The notes under the pieces: generated by a model
Database searches by the model: none
Seen by the model: only the letters and a program-made list of their open reading frames with translations
Told to the model about the DNA's origin: nothing
Assembly (NCBI RefSeq): GCF_003048405.1
Contig: NZ_PIQS01000003.1
Coordinates: 93,068 to 157,067 of the forward strand
Source of the DNA: Campylobacter concisus
GTDB taxonomy: Bacteria; Campylobacterota; Campylobacteria; Campylobacterales; Campylobacteraceae
DNA length: 64,000 bases
Reading direction: 5' to 3'
Position numbers and translations under genes: made by a program
Shown: piece after piece, positions 38,464 through 46,385 of the stretch
Layout: each line of letters begins with the position of its first letter
Numbering within the stretch: the stretch's first letter is position 1

Positions 38464-39138
38464 TCAAATTTGGCTTTTTATTTTTAGATTTAAAATTTCA
38501 CCATTCATTGTGCCTATCTTAAAATCATACAAAAAGCCCTTATTTTTAGCCCTCGCCTCATAAAAATACTCCGCTCCAAGCGCGCCAAAGCTTTGTTTTT
38601 TTGGATTGATAGATCGGCGCAAATTCCACCTCTTCTGGCTTCTTTAGGTAGTCAATGATAAGCTCTTTAACTTTTTCTGGCAAGATGTGAGCCAGCCCTT
38701 CAAATTTAGCCTGCTTTTCATTTATCTTTGATAGCTCTACCCTTTGCGCCTCATCTTTTAGGCAGTTTGTGGCGTTTATTAGCCACATTCCAGCCTTACC
38801 AGCGCAGATAAGCGTATCTGACGTAGTTTGAAACGAAAGTTCAAGCGCTTTTTAAAGAAATTCTGAGCTTTGCATTTTGAGGTAGCTTGGCTTAAAATTT
38901 CTGCTCTACTGTTTGCTTCACTAGAGTTTTTATCTAAATTTTCAGAGCTTTGCTCGCTCTTCTCTAAATTTTCGTAACTATTTTTATTAGCAGCATTTTT
39001 AATTAAATTTTCTCTCTCGCTTTCGCTAAAATCAGCGACTTTGTTTTCGCTTAAATTTTTATTTAAATTTCTCTCTAAACTCTGCTTGCTAACTTTCTCG
39101 TTTAAATTTTGATCTAAATTTTCACTCATCTTTTTCAC
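38464..39138 (-). pseudogene. Unknown PepSY-operon protein gene with two homopolymer frameshifts
   Basis: Three frame segments join into one protein of about 224 residues if one base is added in a five-A run (38849-38853) and one removed from a seven-A run (38596-38602), both on the coding minus strand. The reconstructed protein has a low-complexity N-terminus rich in Asn, Glu, Lys and Ser, then a globular part (TSDTLICAGKAGMWLINA, LPEKVKELIIDYLKKPEE) and a C-terminal beta segment (GFLYDFKIGTMNGEILNLK). I do not recognise the family. It lies 33 bases before the response regulator gene. Confidence 0.6.
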
Positions 39139-39174
39139 CTTTATAAAAATTTAACGCCCAAAAAGGGCGCTATA

Positions 39175-39660
39175 TCACTTTATGTAGTTGCCGATTATTT
39201 CGCCAGTTTGAGCGTTTATGATTACCTTTTTTTCGCCTATACCGCGATCAAGCTCGATCTCATAAACCCAAAGGCCGTTTTTGTTATCAAGCTCAGCTCC
39301 GTCAAGGCTCCAACCAGCCTCGAGTGCTAGCGCTTTAGCTACTGCCTCGTCGATGCTAAGAGTAAATTTCGAAAAATCTACCGCTTCGATCGGTAAGATA
39401 TGTTTTTTATTTTTATTCTCCATTTTAACTATCTGACCACTATTAGCATCGATCTTAATCTCTTGTTTAATGCTATCTTTAAAAGACTCTATCTTGTAAA
39501 ATGTCGCACCGTTTTTGACATCCATCTCGATATCTTTGACGCTTGAGCCTGGAAAGTTTTTCTCAGCTATGTTTAAAGCCTCTTTTGATGTGATGGCTGC
39601 TTGCAAGCTTGTCACTCCTAAAACTGCTGCTAAAACTGTAGTGCCTAATATCTTTTTCAT
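39175..39660 (-). CDS. Exported protein with two PepSY domains
   Basis: A 161-aa protein with a signal peptide (about 1-21) and two PepSY repeats (about 24-80 and 98-160; the second ends KVIINAQTGEIIGNY). PepSY domains occur in periplasmic protease inhibitors and metal- or haem-linked proteins. It is the first gene of the minus-strand operon with the kinase and regulator, an arrangement seen for envelope-stress two-component systems. Confidence 0.85.
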   Translation of the reverse strand: MKKILGTTVLAAVLGVTSLQAAITSKEALNIAEKNFPGSSVKDIEMDVKNGATFYKIESFKDSIKQEIKIDANSGQIVKMENKNKKHILPIEAVDFSKFTLSIDEAVAKALALEAGWSLDGAELDNKNGLWVYEIELDRGIGEKKVIINAQTGEIIGNYIK

Positions 39661-39836
39661 TTTTGATCCTTTTGTTTTTGATTTCCAACTTTCGTTTGGA
39701 TGAGCGCATTATAAAAGCCTTAAATGAAGCTAGGATGAATAAAGGAAAATTGTTTTAACTTCGTTAAAAGACAAATATATAATCGCATTTTGACTACGAA
39801 TCAGAACGATATACTTTAAAACAGCAAATAAATCTG

Positions 39837-40086
39837 AAGGGAAATAAAGGGGAAAAATACAAAAAACAAGAAAGCTTAAAGTTCTTGAAACATCGTTAAA
39901 ATCGAGATTTTAAAAGGATTTTTGAAGATAAATGGCTCCGGATGCTGGGTTCAAAAATATATAATTCTTAAACACTCCAAAATATTCTATAAATCCCTAA
40001 AATACGCCATTTAATAGCTTAAGCATATTCTAGGTTACACTAGAATATCATTTTTATAAATTTTGGGAACAAATTTAGGGGGTATT
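39837..40086 (+). repeat. Left copy of the integration region, with tRNA-3'-end-like att repeat at 39933-39952
   Basis: The 426-bp gap 39661-40086 has no gene but holds a region homologous to 59864-60166. The best-conserved core is 16 identical bases, TGGCTCCGGATGCTGG (39933-39948). On the minus strand this reads as the 3' part of a T-arm, an acceptor strand ATCCGGA, discriminator G and CCA, which fits a tRNA-Asn end. The similarity to the right-hand copy continues imperfectly on both sides and into the integrase gene. It is interpreted as an attachment site left by integration. Confidence 0.65.
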
Positions 40087-41238
40087 ATGGCAGGAAAACT
40101 TAAAAATCACAACTCATCGTTCGGAGTCAATAAATACCCGGGAATTTTCTTTAATAATCTAGCTAGCGGCGACGTAGTTTTTTATATGAGAGTTACGCTT
40201 GAGGGTAAAAGGCAAACGTCAAAATCGGATCGAAATCCGAAGGTGTAAATATAACCTACGCATATAATAAAAAGAAAGAATTCGACGCAAAGAAACGGCG
40301 AATTGCCAGATAGCATAACCAAGAAAATAATAGCCAAGAACAACAAAAACTCGCTTAAATTTGATGAGATCGCAGACGCATTTTTCGGATTTAAGCTAGA
40401 AAAAGAACCCGATAACGCCGTCAATATAAAAGAGCAAAGACGAGATTACGAAATTTACCATAAGGATAAGTTAGGCGGTCTAGCCACGACGCAGATAACA
40501 CCCGAGATGATAAATGAGCATCATAAAGATATTTCTCAGATAATCTCACCTAAAACCAAACGAAAGCTGTCGCAATCCAGGATAAACGCTATAATGGGTA
40601 TAGTTAGGACGATTTTTAATCACGCTATAAAAAATGACCTTATCGATCATATTAGCCCATACAAGATAGAACTAAAAAAGCCGAGCAACAAGCGAGAGAG
40701 ATTTTTGGAGCTTATCGAGATAGAGCTTTTACGCAAAGAAGTAGCGGGCAAAGAAGACTTTGCCCTAGAGCTGTTCGTTGAGCTTGCGCTTTGTACGGGA
40801 GCTAGATTAGAAGGAATTTTAAATATCAAGAAAAAGGATTTAGCGTTATCTACCAAGTCGGTCACCATAAGCGATTTTAAAACAAAGAGCACGTATACGG
40901 GGTTTTTAAGTAAAAGAGCACTAGAAAAGATAAATCAAATTTATACCACCCTATCCCCGAACGATTTTTTAGTAAATAAACCAAAAGCCACTATCCAAAA
41001 CGTCTTGCAGCCGTTATTAAATAAGCTTTTTAATCAAAATTTAGATATAAGCGACGCAACCAATAGAGTAGTTATTCATACGCTAAGGCATATGTTCGCC
41101 TCTCATCTAGCCATAGAAGGCACTCCGATACTAACGATAAAAAAGCTAATAAATCACTCAGATATCAACCATACTCTAAGATACGCTAAACTAATGCCGG
41201 ACAGCGGACGAGAGATGGTGGAGAGGTTGTATGAGTAG
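40087..41238 (+). pseudogene. Tyrosine integrase with frameshifts in its N-terminal domain
   Basis: From ATG 40087 the frame matches the start of the integrase at 60167 (NKYPGIFF against NKYPGVRI) but breaks near 40210-40250 and again near 40295. The remaining long frame (40303-41238, 311 aa from a TTG) keeps the catalytic domain: TGARLEG, HTLRHMFASH and the Tyr in NHTLRYAKL. The N-terminal arm-binding part is therefore split, and the protein is probably inactive or altered. It belongs to the same family as the intact integrase at the right-hand att copy. Confidence 0.75.
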
Positions 41239-41328
41239 GTTTATATCAAGTCGTTTATTCAGCAATAAGCATATAAAACAAACTGCATTTTATATCATAT
41301 ATGGCACAATAAGACTTAGTCGCATAAA

Positions 41329-41610
41329 ATGGTTACGATGCGGAGCGTAAAATTTGCAAACGAAGCCATAAAAGATGAGTTCTTGGAGCTACCGACCGGG
41401 CTCAGGCAAAGAGGCTATAAAATGTTCGAGCTTCTAGAAGCCAGAGGCAATACTATGGGGGAGCCGTACACTAAAAGCCTAAAAGACGGACTATTTGAGA
41501 TACGTATAAAGTCGAATGAAGGAATAACTAGAAGCATATATTGTTATGAAATCGGCAAAAGAATAATAATCCTGCCAACTTTTGTTAAAAAACGCCTAAA
41601 AGTATACTAA
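41329..41610 (+). CDS. RelE/HigB-type toxin (Gp49-like)
   Basis: A 93-aa basic protein with the pattern of HigB/phage Gp49-like ribosome-dependent mRNA nucleases (FLELPTGLRQRGYKMFELL, then GLFEIRIKSNEGITRSIYCY and a C-terminal VKKRLKVY). It is followed 33 bases later by an XRE-type antitoxin gene, the toxin-first order typical of HigBA. It lies just inside the left att repeat and may help keep the element in the chromosome. Confidence 0.85.
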   Translation: MVTMRSVKFANEAIKDEFLELPTGLRQRGYKMFELLEARGNTMGEPYTKSLKDGLFEIRIKSNEGITRSIYCYEIGKRIIILPTFVKKRLKVY

Positions 41611-41643
41611 ATTTGGCAGAACAAAGATTAAAGGAGTTTAAAG

Positions 41644-41916
41644 ATGGGAACCGTTAATTTTAGAGAAGTTTTAAAAGAAGAGCTAAAAAGCCCCGAATTT
41701 AAAGCGCAATACGATGCGCTGGAGGACAAATATAAAGCCATAGAAGCTTTAATAGACGCTAGAAACAAAGCCGGACTAACTCAAAGCGAGGTAGCCAAAA
41801 GGATGGGCATAACCCAATCAGCTGTAGCCAGAATAGAAAGCGGAGCGTATAATATCAAGTATAAAACATTTTTTAACTACATAAAAGCTTGCGGTAAAAG
41901 AGTGGCGATAGTTTGA
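41644..41916 (+). CDS. XRE-family antitoxin (HigA-like)
   Basis: A 90-aa protein with a central helix-turn-helix (AGLTQSEVAKRMGITQSAVA, about 44-63). Preceded by an AAAGGAG site. It would neutralise the toxin encoded just upstream and repress the pair. Confidence 0.85.
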   Translation: MGTVNFREVLKEELKSPEFKAQYDALEDKYKAIEALIDARNKAGLTQSEVAKRMGITQSAVARIESGAYNIKYKTFFNYIKACGKRVAIV

Positions 41917-42434
41917 GTGAGATTAATTATCTAATAAATACTCAAGCCGACACAGGAGAAAAGTATTAAGCTTTGTCGATTCTCAAGACGGGATTCTTGC
42001 GGATACGATAGTTAGGATTTGGAAAAATAAGGCTCTTACAACATGGACATATTTAAAACGCAACTAAATCGAAGGTTTTAATACGACTACAAAAACGAAT
42101 ACGGCTATATTATAGCGACGCTTGTTTTATCAAATAATCTTAATCCCGCACAAAATGCTCTTCTTTTTGATTCTTATTTCTTGCTCAAAAAACAATCTCT
42201 ACTTTAATCTTTATTTATGCTATATAAAAACCAACAAAATCTCAATTTTTAAAATTTGTGCTAAAACACCAAATAAAAAAACAAAAGTAAATTTCCCTAT
42301 AAACCAAAATTTACTTTAACTTAATAAAAAACAATCGCTTCAAATTCCATCGTATAGTCTTAGAACTTAATATCATTTATCAAAACATCAAGAATAAACA
42401 ACCCTTACATAAGACAATATGTTAGTACTTACTT

Positions 42435-42614
42435 AGCAAACTCAAATGAGTTTGCTGTAAGGTCTTGGCAGACGGCCGATATTTTTCTTTGTCTAGGCAA
42501 AAGAAAAATATAAAAACTTAGACGAAACCTTATCGCTCGAAAATGATTTTTCATCGGCAAAATGTCTAAGTTTTCATATAAAAAGCCCTTAATGAATATA
42601 ATTAAGGGATTTTT
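42435..42614. repeat. Run of four inverted repeats ending in a terminator
   Basis: Four stem-loops follow in order: 42435-42444 with 42447-42456 (10 bp, two-base loop); 42479-42490 with 42500-42511 (12 bp); 42513-42523 with 42564-42574 (11 bp, long loop); and 42586-42593 with 42601-42608 flanked by A4 and T4, a bidirectional terminator. No protein explains the strong conservation of pairing. It may be a dispersed structured element or an untranslated RNA. Confidence 0.55.
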
Positions 42615-42985
42615 ATATACGGTCGGCGTGTTTGAGTCGTGCACGGACTATATAACAGTAAAATACAGCTTGACAAAAATTAGTTTTTTTAATTTGACTC
42701 TATAATATAAATTTCCTTCTCGGTCTTATGTCAGGCTGCAAATTATATTTATAATTTTTCAAGATTTAATCTATATACAGCAAGTTATGTGCGATCCAAT
42801 TCTAGCCTTATACTATTTTTTACTATTCTTTTATTTCTTATACAAATGACAGATAATGATAAAATCTTAGTCAAAAAATATCTTAAGATATATGCTAAAT
42901 TTGCATATATAAATCATCATCAGATACCGATAAAATCGTACTAAAAATAATTTAAGTTTTTTGCTTGATTTAAGCAAGATTTCAC

Positions 42986-42991
42986 TACAAT
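42986..42991 (+). promoter_or_regulatory. -10 box of the fdhD operon
   Basis: TACAAT lies 55 bases before fdhD. Just upstream are an inverted repeat TTGCTT...AAGCAA at 42961-42977 and a second, ATATATGC with GCATATAT, at about 42889-42911; either could be an operator for the ModE-like protein encoded downstream. Confidence 0.45.
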
Positions 42992-43045
42992 CAAATCTTA
43001 AATTTAGATTTTCAAGCTATCATTTCGCAAAAATTAAGGAAAATC

Positions 43046-43828
43046 ATGCAACCTATTTTTACGACCCAAATCTCCAAATTTAAAGGCGCACAAAAAAGCG
43101 TCGTTGATGATATTTTGGTGCGCGAGATCAAGCTTGAGATCTACATAAACGGCAAGCGTTTCGGCGCGCTCATGGCAACTCCGACCGATCAGGAGGCACT
43201 AGCTGCAGGCTACCTAATCAGCGAAAATTTGATCGCGAGCCCTGAGGATATCGAGAGTGTCGAGCTCTCAGACGACACTTTAAGCGTGCGGGTAAAGGCT
43301 AAAATCAACAAAAAGCGCCTCGAGCAGTTTGACGAGGAAAAGGTGATAATCAGCGGCTGCGGGCGTAGCTCGACGGCAAACATCGATCCAGAGGCTATGG
43401 CGGCGCGCTTGATAAAGGGCGAGGTTAAATTTCACAAAGACGAAATTTTGCGCCAGATGGGGCAGTTTTACACGCAGTGCGAGCTTTACGAGATGACGGG
43501 CTGCGTGCACACGGCTAAGCTTTTTGTTAGCGGCGAGCAGTTTTATATCGGCGAGGATATCGCTCAGCACAACACTATAGATAAGGCCGTCGGCAAGGCG
43601 GTACTGGCAGGCGCACAGCTGCAAAATTCGTTTTTGATGGTGAGCGGGAGGCTCAGCTCCGAGATGGTGGCAAAAGCCGTCATGCACAGCATCCCAGTGC
43701 TCGTCTCGCGTACGGCTCCGACTAGCCTTGGCGTCGTGATAGCGCGTAAATTTAACCTCACGCTGTGCGGCTTTGCTCGCGGCGAAAACATAAATGTATA
43801 TAGCGGCGCGGAGAGAATCTATGAGTGA
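43046..43828 (+). CDS. fdhD: Formate dehydrogenase accessory sulfurtransferase FdhD
   Basis: A 260-aa protein with the FdhD landmarks TDQEALAAGYLISE, the loop SGCGRSS (Cys105) and TGCVHTAKLF. FdhD passes sulfur from a cysteine desulfurase to the Mo/W-bis-MGD cofactor of formate dehydrogenase. E. coli FdhD has two cysteines in the loop (CGVC); here the second is Ser, so only Cys105 remains, as in many other FdhD proteins. It opens the formate module and overlaps the next gene by eight bases. Confidence 0.93.
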   Translation: MQPIFTTQISKFKGAQKSVVDDILVREIKLEIYINGKRFGALMATPTDQEALAAGYLISENLIASPEDIESVELSDDTLSVRVKAKINKKRLEQFDEEKVIISGCGRSSTANIDPEAMAARLIKGEVKFHKDEILRQMGQFYTQCELYEMTGCVHTAKLFVSGEQFYIGEDIAQHNTIDKAVGKAVLAGAQLQNSFLMVSGRLSSEMVAKAVMHSIPVLVSRTAPTSLGVVIARKFNLTLCGFARGENINVYSGAERIYE

Positions 43829-44588
43829 GCAAATCCGCGAACTGATAACCAAACTGCTAAATCCAAAGGGCAGGCTAGACTGCGGTGCGGCGTTTAGGAT
43901 CGCCGCAAAACTAGGTGTAGAGGTCGGTCTGGTTAGCGACGAGGCCGAAAAAATGGGCGTAAAGATCGACAACTGCGAGCTAGGGCAGTTTGGCGGGCTG
44001 GAAAACGGACGCGGCAAATACACCGTGATGACGCAGCTAAAGCAAATGACCGACGAAAATGACAGGATCCTGTGCAAAGACGCTAGAGACGCGGCTGCGG
44101 GCATGGGGCTAAAGACGATCCGCTCGACGCTAAAAGACTATAAAATCGACGTAAAATACTGCCAGCTGGGGTGTTTTAAGGAGAAGAAAGGAAAAAAGAT
44201 GAGAGTAAAAACCAAAACTTGGATAGAAAACGACGAGGGCGAGCTTATCTTCGGCAAAGGAAAAACCGAAGTCCTAGACGTCATCGCCGAGGTCGGCTCG
44301 ATCTCAAAGGCCGCCGAAATCCTAGGCATGAACTATAAAAAATGCTGGAATCATCTGCAAATTTTGCAAAAAAATCTAAAAGAGGAGCTCTTCACCACCA
44401 AACAAGGCGGCGGCGAAAACGCCGGCACGACGCTAAACGAGCGCGCACACGAGCTCATAAACGCCTATAGACAGCTACAAAACGACATCGAGGATTTTGC
44501 GGATAAGCGCTTTAAGGAGCTGTTTTTGAAAAAAGACGGCGAGAAAAAAGACGCAACCAAAGACGACGCAAACGATAAAAATAAATAA
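43821..44588 (+). CDS. ModE-like regulator with a duplicated Cys-containing N-terminal domain
   Basis: A 255-aa protein. ATG 43821 overlaps the fdhD stop and begins MSEQIREL. Residues 18-58 and 82-119 are two diverged copies of one unit (RLDC...MGVKIDNCELGQFG and RILC...YKIDVKYCQLGCF). A ModE-type winged helix-turn-helix follows (FGKGKTEVLDVIAEVGSISKAAEI, given here as FGKGKTEVLDVI then GSISKAAEILGMNYKKC), then a Lys/Asp-rich tail. There is no molybdate-binding TOBE/MOP domain. In C. jejuni a ModE-like regulator also adjoins fdhD, from memory. It probably senses metal or cofactor state through the Cys units and controls fdh and tup genes. Confidence 0.82.
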   Translation: MSEQIRELITKLLNPKGRLDCGAAFRIAAKLGVEVGLVSDEAEKMGVKIDNCELGQFGGLENGRGKYTVMTQLKQMTDENDRILCKDARDAAAGMGLKTIRSTLKDYKIDVKYCQLGCFKEKKGKKMRVKTKTWIENDEGELIFGKGKTEVLDVIAEVGSISKAAEILGMNYKKCWNHLQILQKNLKEELFTTKQGGGENAGTTLNERAHELINAYRQLQNDIEDFADKRFKELFLKKDGEKKDATKDDANDKNK

Positions 44589-44615
44589 AACCACATCAAA
44601 TTTAAGGGAGAAAAA

Positions 44616-44804
44616 ATGTACGTAAAACTAAACGATAGGGTCTATCTAAACAAAGACAAGATCACTAGAATAAAGGTAGATAGCGTCCAAGACGGTATCA
44701 GGATCCGCTTCTACGAGGGGCAAAATCAAGTCGCTAAAAGCGGACGCTTCGAAACCGAAGCAAAAGCTATCGAGTGGCTAGAGAAAAATTTTATAAACAA
44801 ATAA
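44616..44804 (+). CDS. Small conserved-looking protein, unknown
   Basis: A 62-aa basic protein (MYVKLNDRVYLNKDKITRI, ending AIEWLEKNFINK) with a good GGGAG ribosome site before ATG 44616. It has the beta-rich look of a small nucleic-acid or ligand-binding fold but no motif I can name. It is the last gene of the fdhD operon, before a large hairpin. Confidence 0.65.
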   Translation: MYVKLNDRVYLNKDKITRIKVDSVQDGIRIRFYEGQNQVAKSGRFETEAKAIEWLEKNFINK

Positions 44805-44848
44805 TAAAATGGTCGTGAGCCTCTGTGGCTCGCGCTTCTGTGCTTTAT

Positions 44849-44886
44849 CAAGTTAAATTTGCCGCTTTGCGGTTAAATTTAACTTG
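44849..44886 (+). terminator. Long hairpin closing the fdhD operon
   Basis: A near-perfect 17-bp inverted repeat (44849-44865 with 44869-44886, one bulged T) surrounds a TTT loop, 45 bases after the small gene. The outer stem is AT-rich and the tip GC-rich. It should end transcription or stabilise the mRNA. Confidence 0.6.
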
Positions 44887-44954
44887 TTCAAATTTAACCT
44901 CCAAATTTACTAAATCATTTCCACAGCAAAAGCCCGAAATTTGCGAAAATTTAC

Positions 44955-44960
44955 TATAAT
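44955..44960 (+). promoter_or_regulatory. -10 box of the aminotransferase gene
   Basis: TATAAT lies 26 bases before ATG 44987, after the operon-closing hairpin, suggesting separate transcription. Confidence 0.5.
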
Positions 44961-44986
44961 TACTGTATCAAATTTAAAGAGTAAAA

Positions 44987-46315
44987 ATGGCAAATTTAGA
45001 CGAAATTCGAAAAAATATTATCTTAAAGCGTGACGTGCATTATTTTGACTGCACCGCTTCGGGGCTTGCTTATGAGCCCGTAGAGCGCGAGATAGGCGAA
45101 ATTTTAAAAACCTACGCCAACACCCACTCCGACAGTAGCTCCAACGCCATCATCACGCAGCGGCGCTACGAGGGCGCGAGAGAGAGCCTAAAAAAGCTGC
45201 TAGGGCTTGACAAGCGGTTTTATCTCATCGCCTGCGGACAGGGCGCGACGGCCGCTATCAAGAAATTTCAAGAGCTGCTAGGCATCTACCTGCCGCCTGC
45301 GACTAGAAGCGCGATCGGCGAGGCAAATTTGCGCGCAGCGCAGCTTCCGCTAGTGCTTGTTTCGCCCTACGAACACCACTCAAACGAGCTTAGCTTTCGC
45401 GAGGGGCTTTGCGACTACCTGCGCGTACCGCTTAGCGAATCAGGCGAGATCGATCTGCTAGCACTCGAGCGCATCTTGAAGCTAAATGCGGGACGCCGCA
45501 TCATCGGCTCGTTTAGCGCCGCCTCAAACGTAACGGGCGTCATCAGCGACTACAAAAAAATCAGCGAGCTAATCAGAGCCGCAGGCGGTATCGTGGCCTT
45601 TGACTGCGCGGCGCTGAGCTCTCACGCAAATTTAGACTGCGATTATTTCGACGCGATTTTCCTCTCGCCGCATAAGTTACTCGGCGGAGTCGCAAGTTGC
45701 GGGCTTTTGGCGATCAAAAAGGAGCTGCTTAACAGCGATGTGCCGACCTTTGCCGCGGGCGGGACGGTCGCCTACGCCAGCCGCGAAGGGCACGTGTTTT
45801 TGAAAAATCCCGAGCAGCTAGAGGAAGGTGGTACGCCGCCTATTATCGGGCTAATGCGAGCAAATTTAGCCTACGCACTGCGAAATGAGGTCGGTTTTGA
45901 GAGGATAAAAAGCATCGAGGACGAGCTCGCACGTCTTTTTGAGAGCGAACTAGCGGGCATTGACGAGATTATAAACTACACTCCAAAGGGCGTGCCGCGG
46001 CTACCGATAATTTCCTTTAACGTGCGCGGCGTCTCGGCGTATGATTTCGCCGCGAGCCTTAGTAATGACTTCGGTATCCAGACGCGCGCGGGCGTGATGT
46101 GCGCGGGCCCGTACGCTCACGATCTGCTGGGTATCAAGGAGGGGCGCATGCCGGAAGTCAAGCCCGGCTTCGTGCGCATGAGCCTGCACTACACGCACAC
46201 CGAGCAGGACGTGCTCTATTTAGTTGGCGCGATAAAATCCTGTATCAAAAAGCACCGCGAGCTTTGGGGCGAGGAAAAGGCGATGTATGAGATGTTCGGC
46301 GGGAAGATTTTCTAA
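44987..46315 (+). CDS. Class V aminotransferase, cysteine-desulfurase-like
   Basis: A 442-aa PLP enzyme. The N-terminal HYFDCTASGLAYEP and the HSDSSSNA loop, the PLP-binding Lys in FLSPHKLLGG and the GTPPIIGL segment match the SufS/Csd-type aminotransferase class V. Its closeness to fdhD and selenoprotein genes suggests it supplies sulfur (or selenium) from cysteine or selenocysteine for cofactor sulfuration. The NifS-like active-site Cys cannot be placed with certainty; VMCAGPYAHD near 370 is a candidate. GC-rich codon use matches the other fdh genes. Confidence 0.8.
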   Translation: MANLDEIRKNIILKRDVHYFDCTASGLAYEPVEREIGEILKTYANTHSDSSSNAIITQRRYEGARESLKKLLGLDKRFYLIACGQGATAAIKKFQELLGIYLPPATRSAIGEANLRAAQLPLVLVSPYEHHSNELSFREGLCDYLRVPLSESGEIDLLALERILKLNAGRRIIGSFSAASNVTGVISDYKKISELIRAAGGIVAFDCAALSSHANLDCDYFDAIFLSPHKLLGGVASCGLLAIKKELLNSDVPTFAAGGTVAYASREGHVFLKNPEQLEEGGTPPIIGLMRANLAYALRNEVGFERIKSIEDELARLFESELAGIDEIINYTPKGVPRLPIISFNVRGVSAYDFAASLSNDFGIQTRAGVMCAGPYAHDLLGIKEGRMPEVKPGFVRMSLHYTHTEQDVLYLVGAIKSCIKKHRELWGEEKAMYEMFGGKIF

Positions 46316-46385
46316 GCAAAAAAATAAAATTTAATATATAAAAATTGGAATTTATACAAATTATATAAACTATTTGGAGTATAAA

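Larger units (their letters stand above)
41917..43045. other. 1.1-kb AT-rich gap with degraded coding remnants
   Basis: No convincing gene. Between about 41930 and 42067 short frame pieces (for example FVDSQDGILADTIVRIWKNK, ending at a stop at 42065) look like the broken remains of a coding region. Longer open frames at 42122-42319 and 42429-42644 have composition typical of chance AT-rich translation. The stretch 42435-42614 is a series of hairpins, listed separately. The last 100 bases hold the fdhD promoter. The gap separates the toxin/antitoxin pair from the formate module. Confidence 0.6.

Noticed and set aside
42122..42319. 65-codon plus-strand open frame rich in Ile, Leu, Asn and Lys
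   Set aside because: Typical chance translation of AT-rich DNA with no ribosome site or recognisable motif.
42429..42644. 71-codon minus-strand open frame
   Set aside because: It coincides with the hairpin array and terminator; the composition follows the inverted repeats rather than a protein.
42663..43045. Moco/Tuco riboswitch upstream of fdhD
   Set aside because: The leader after the -10 box is about 50 bases, too short for that riboswitch, and its conserved core was not recognised.
43280..44104. 274-codon minus-strand open frame opposite fdhD and the ModE-like gene
   Set aside because: Antisense shadow in GC-rich coding DNA; the plus strand genes are clear.
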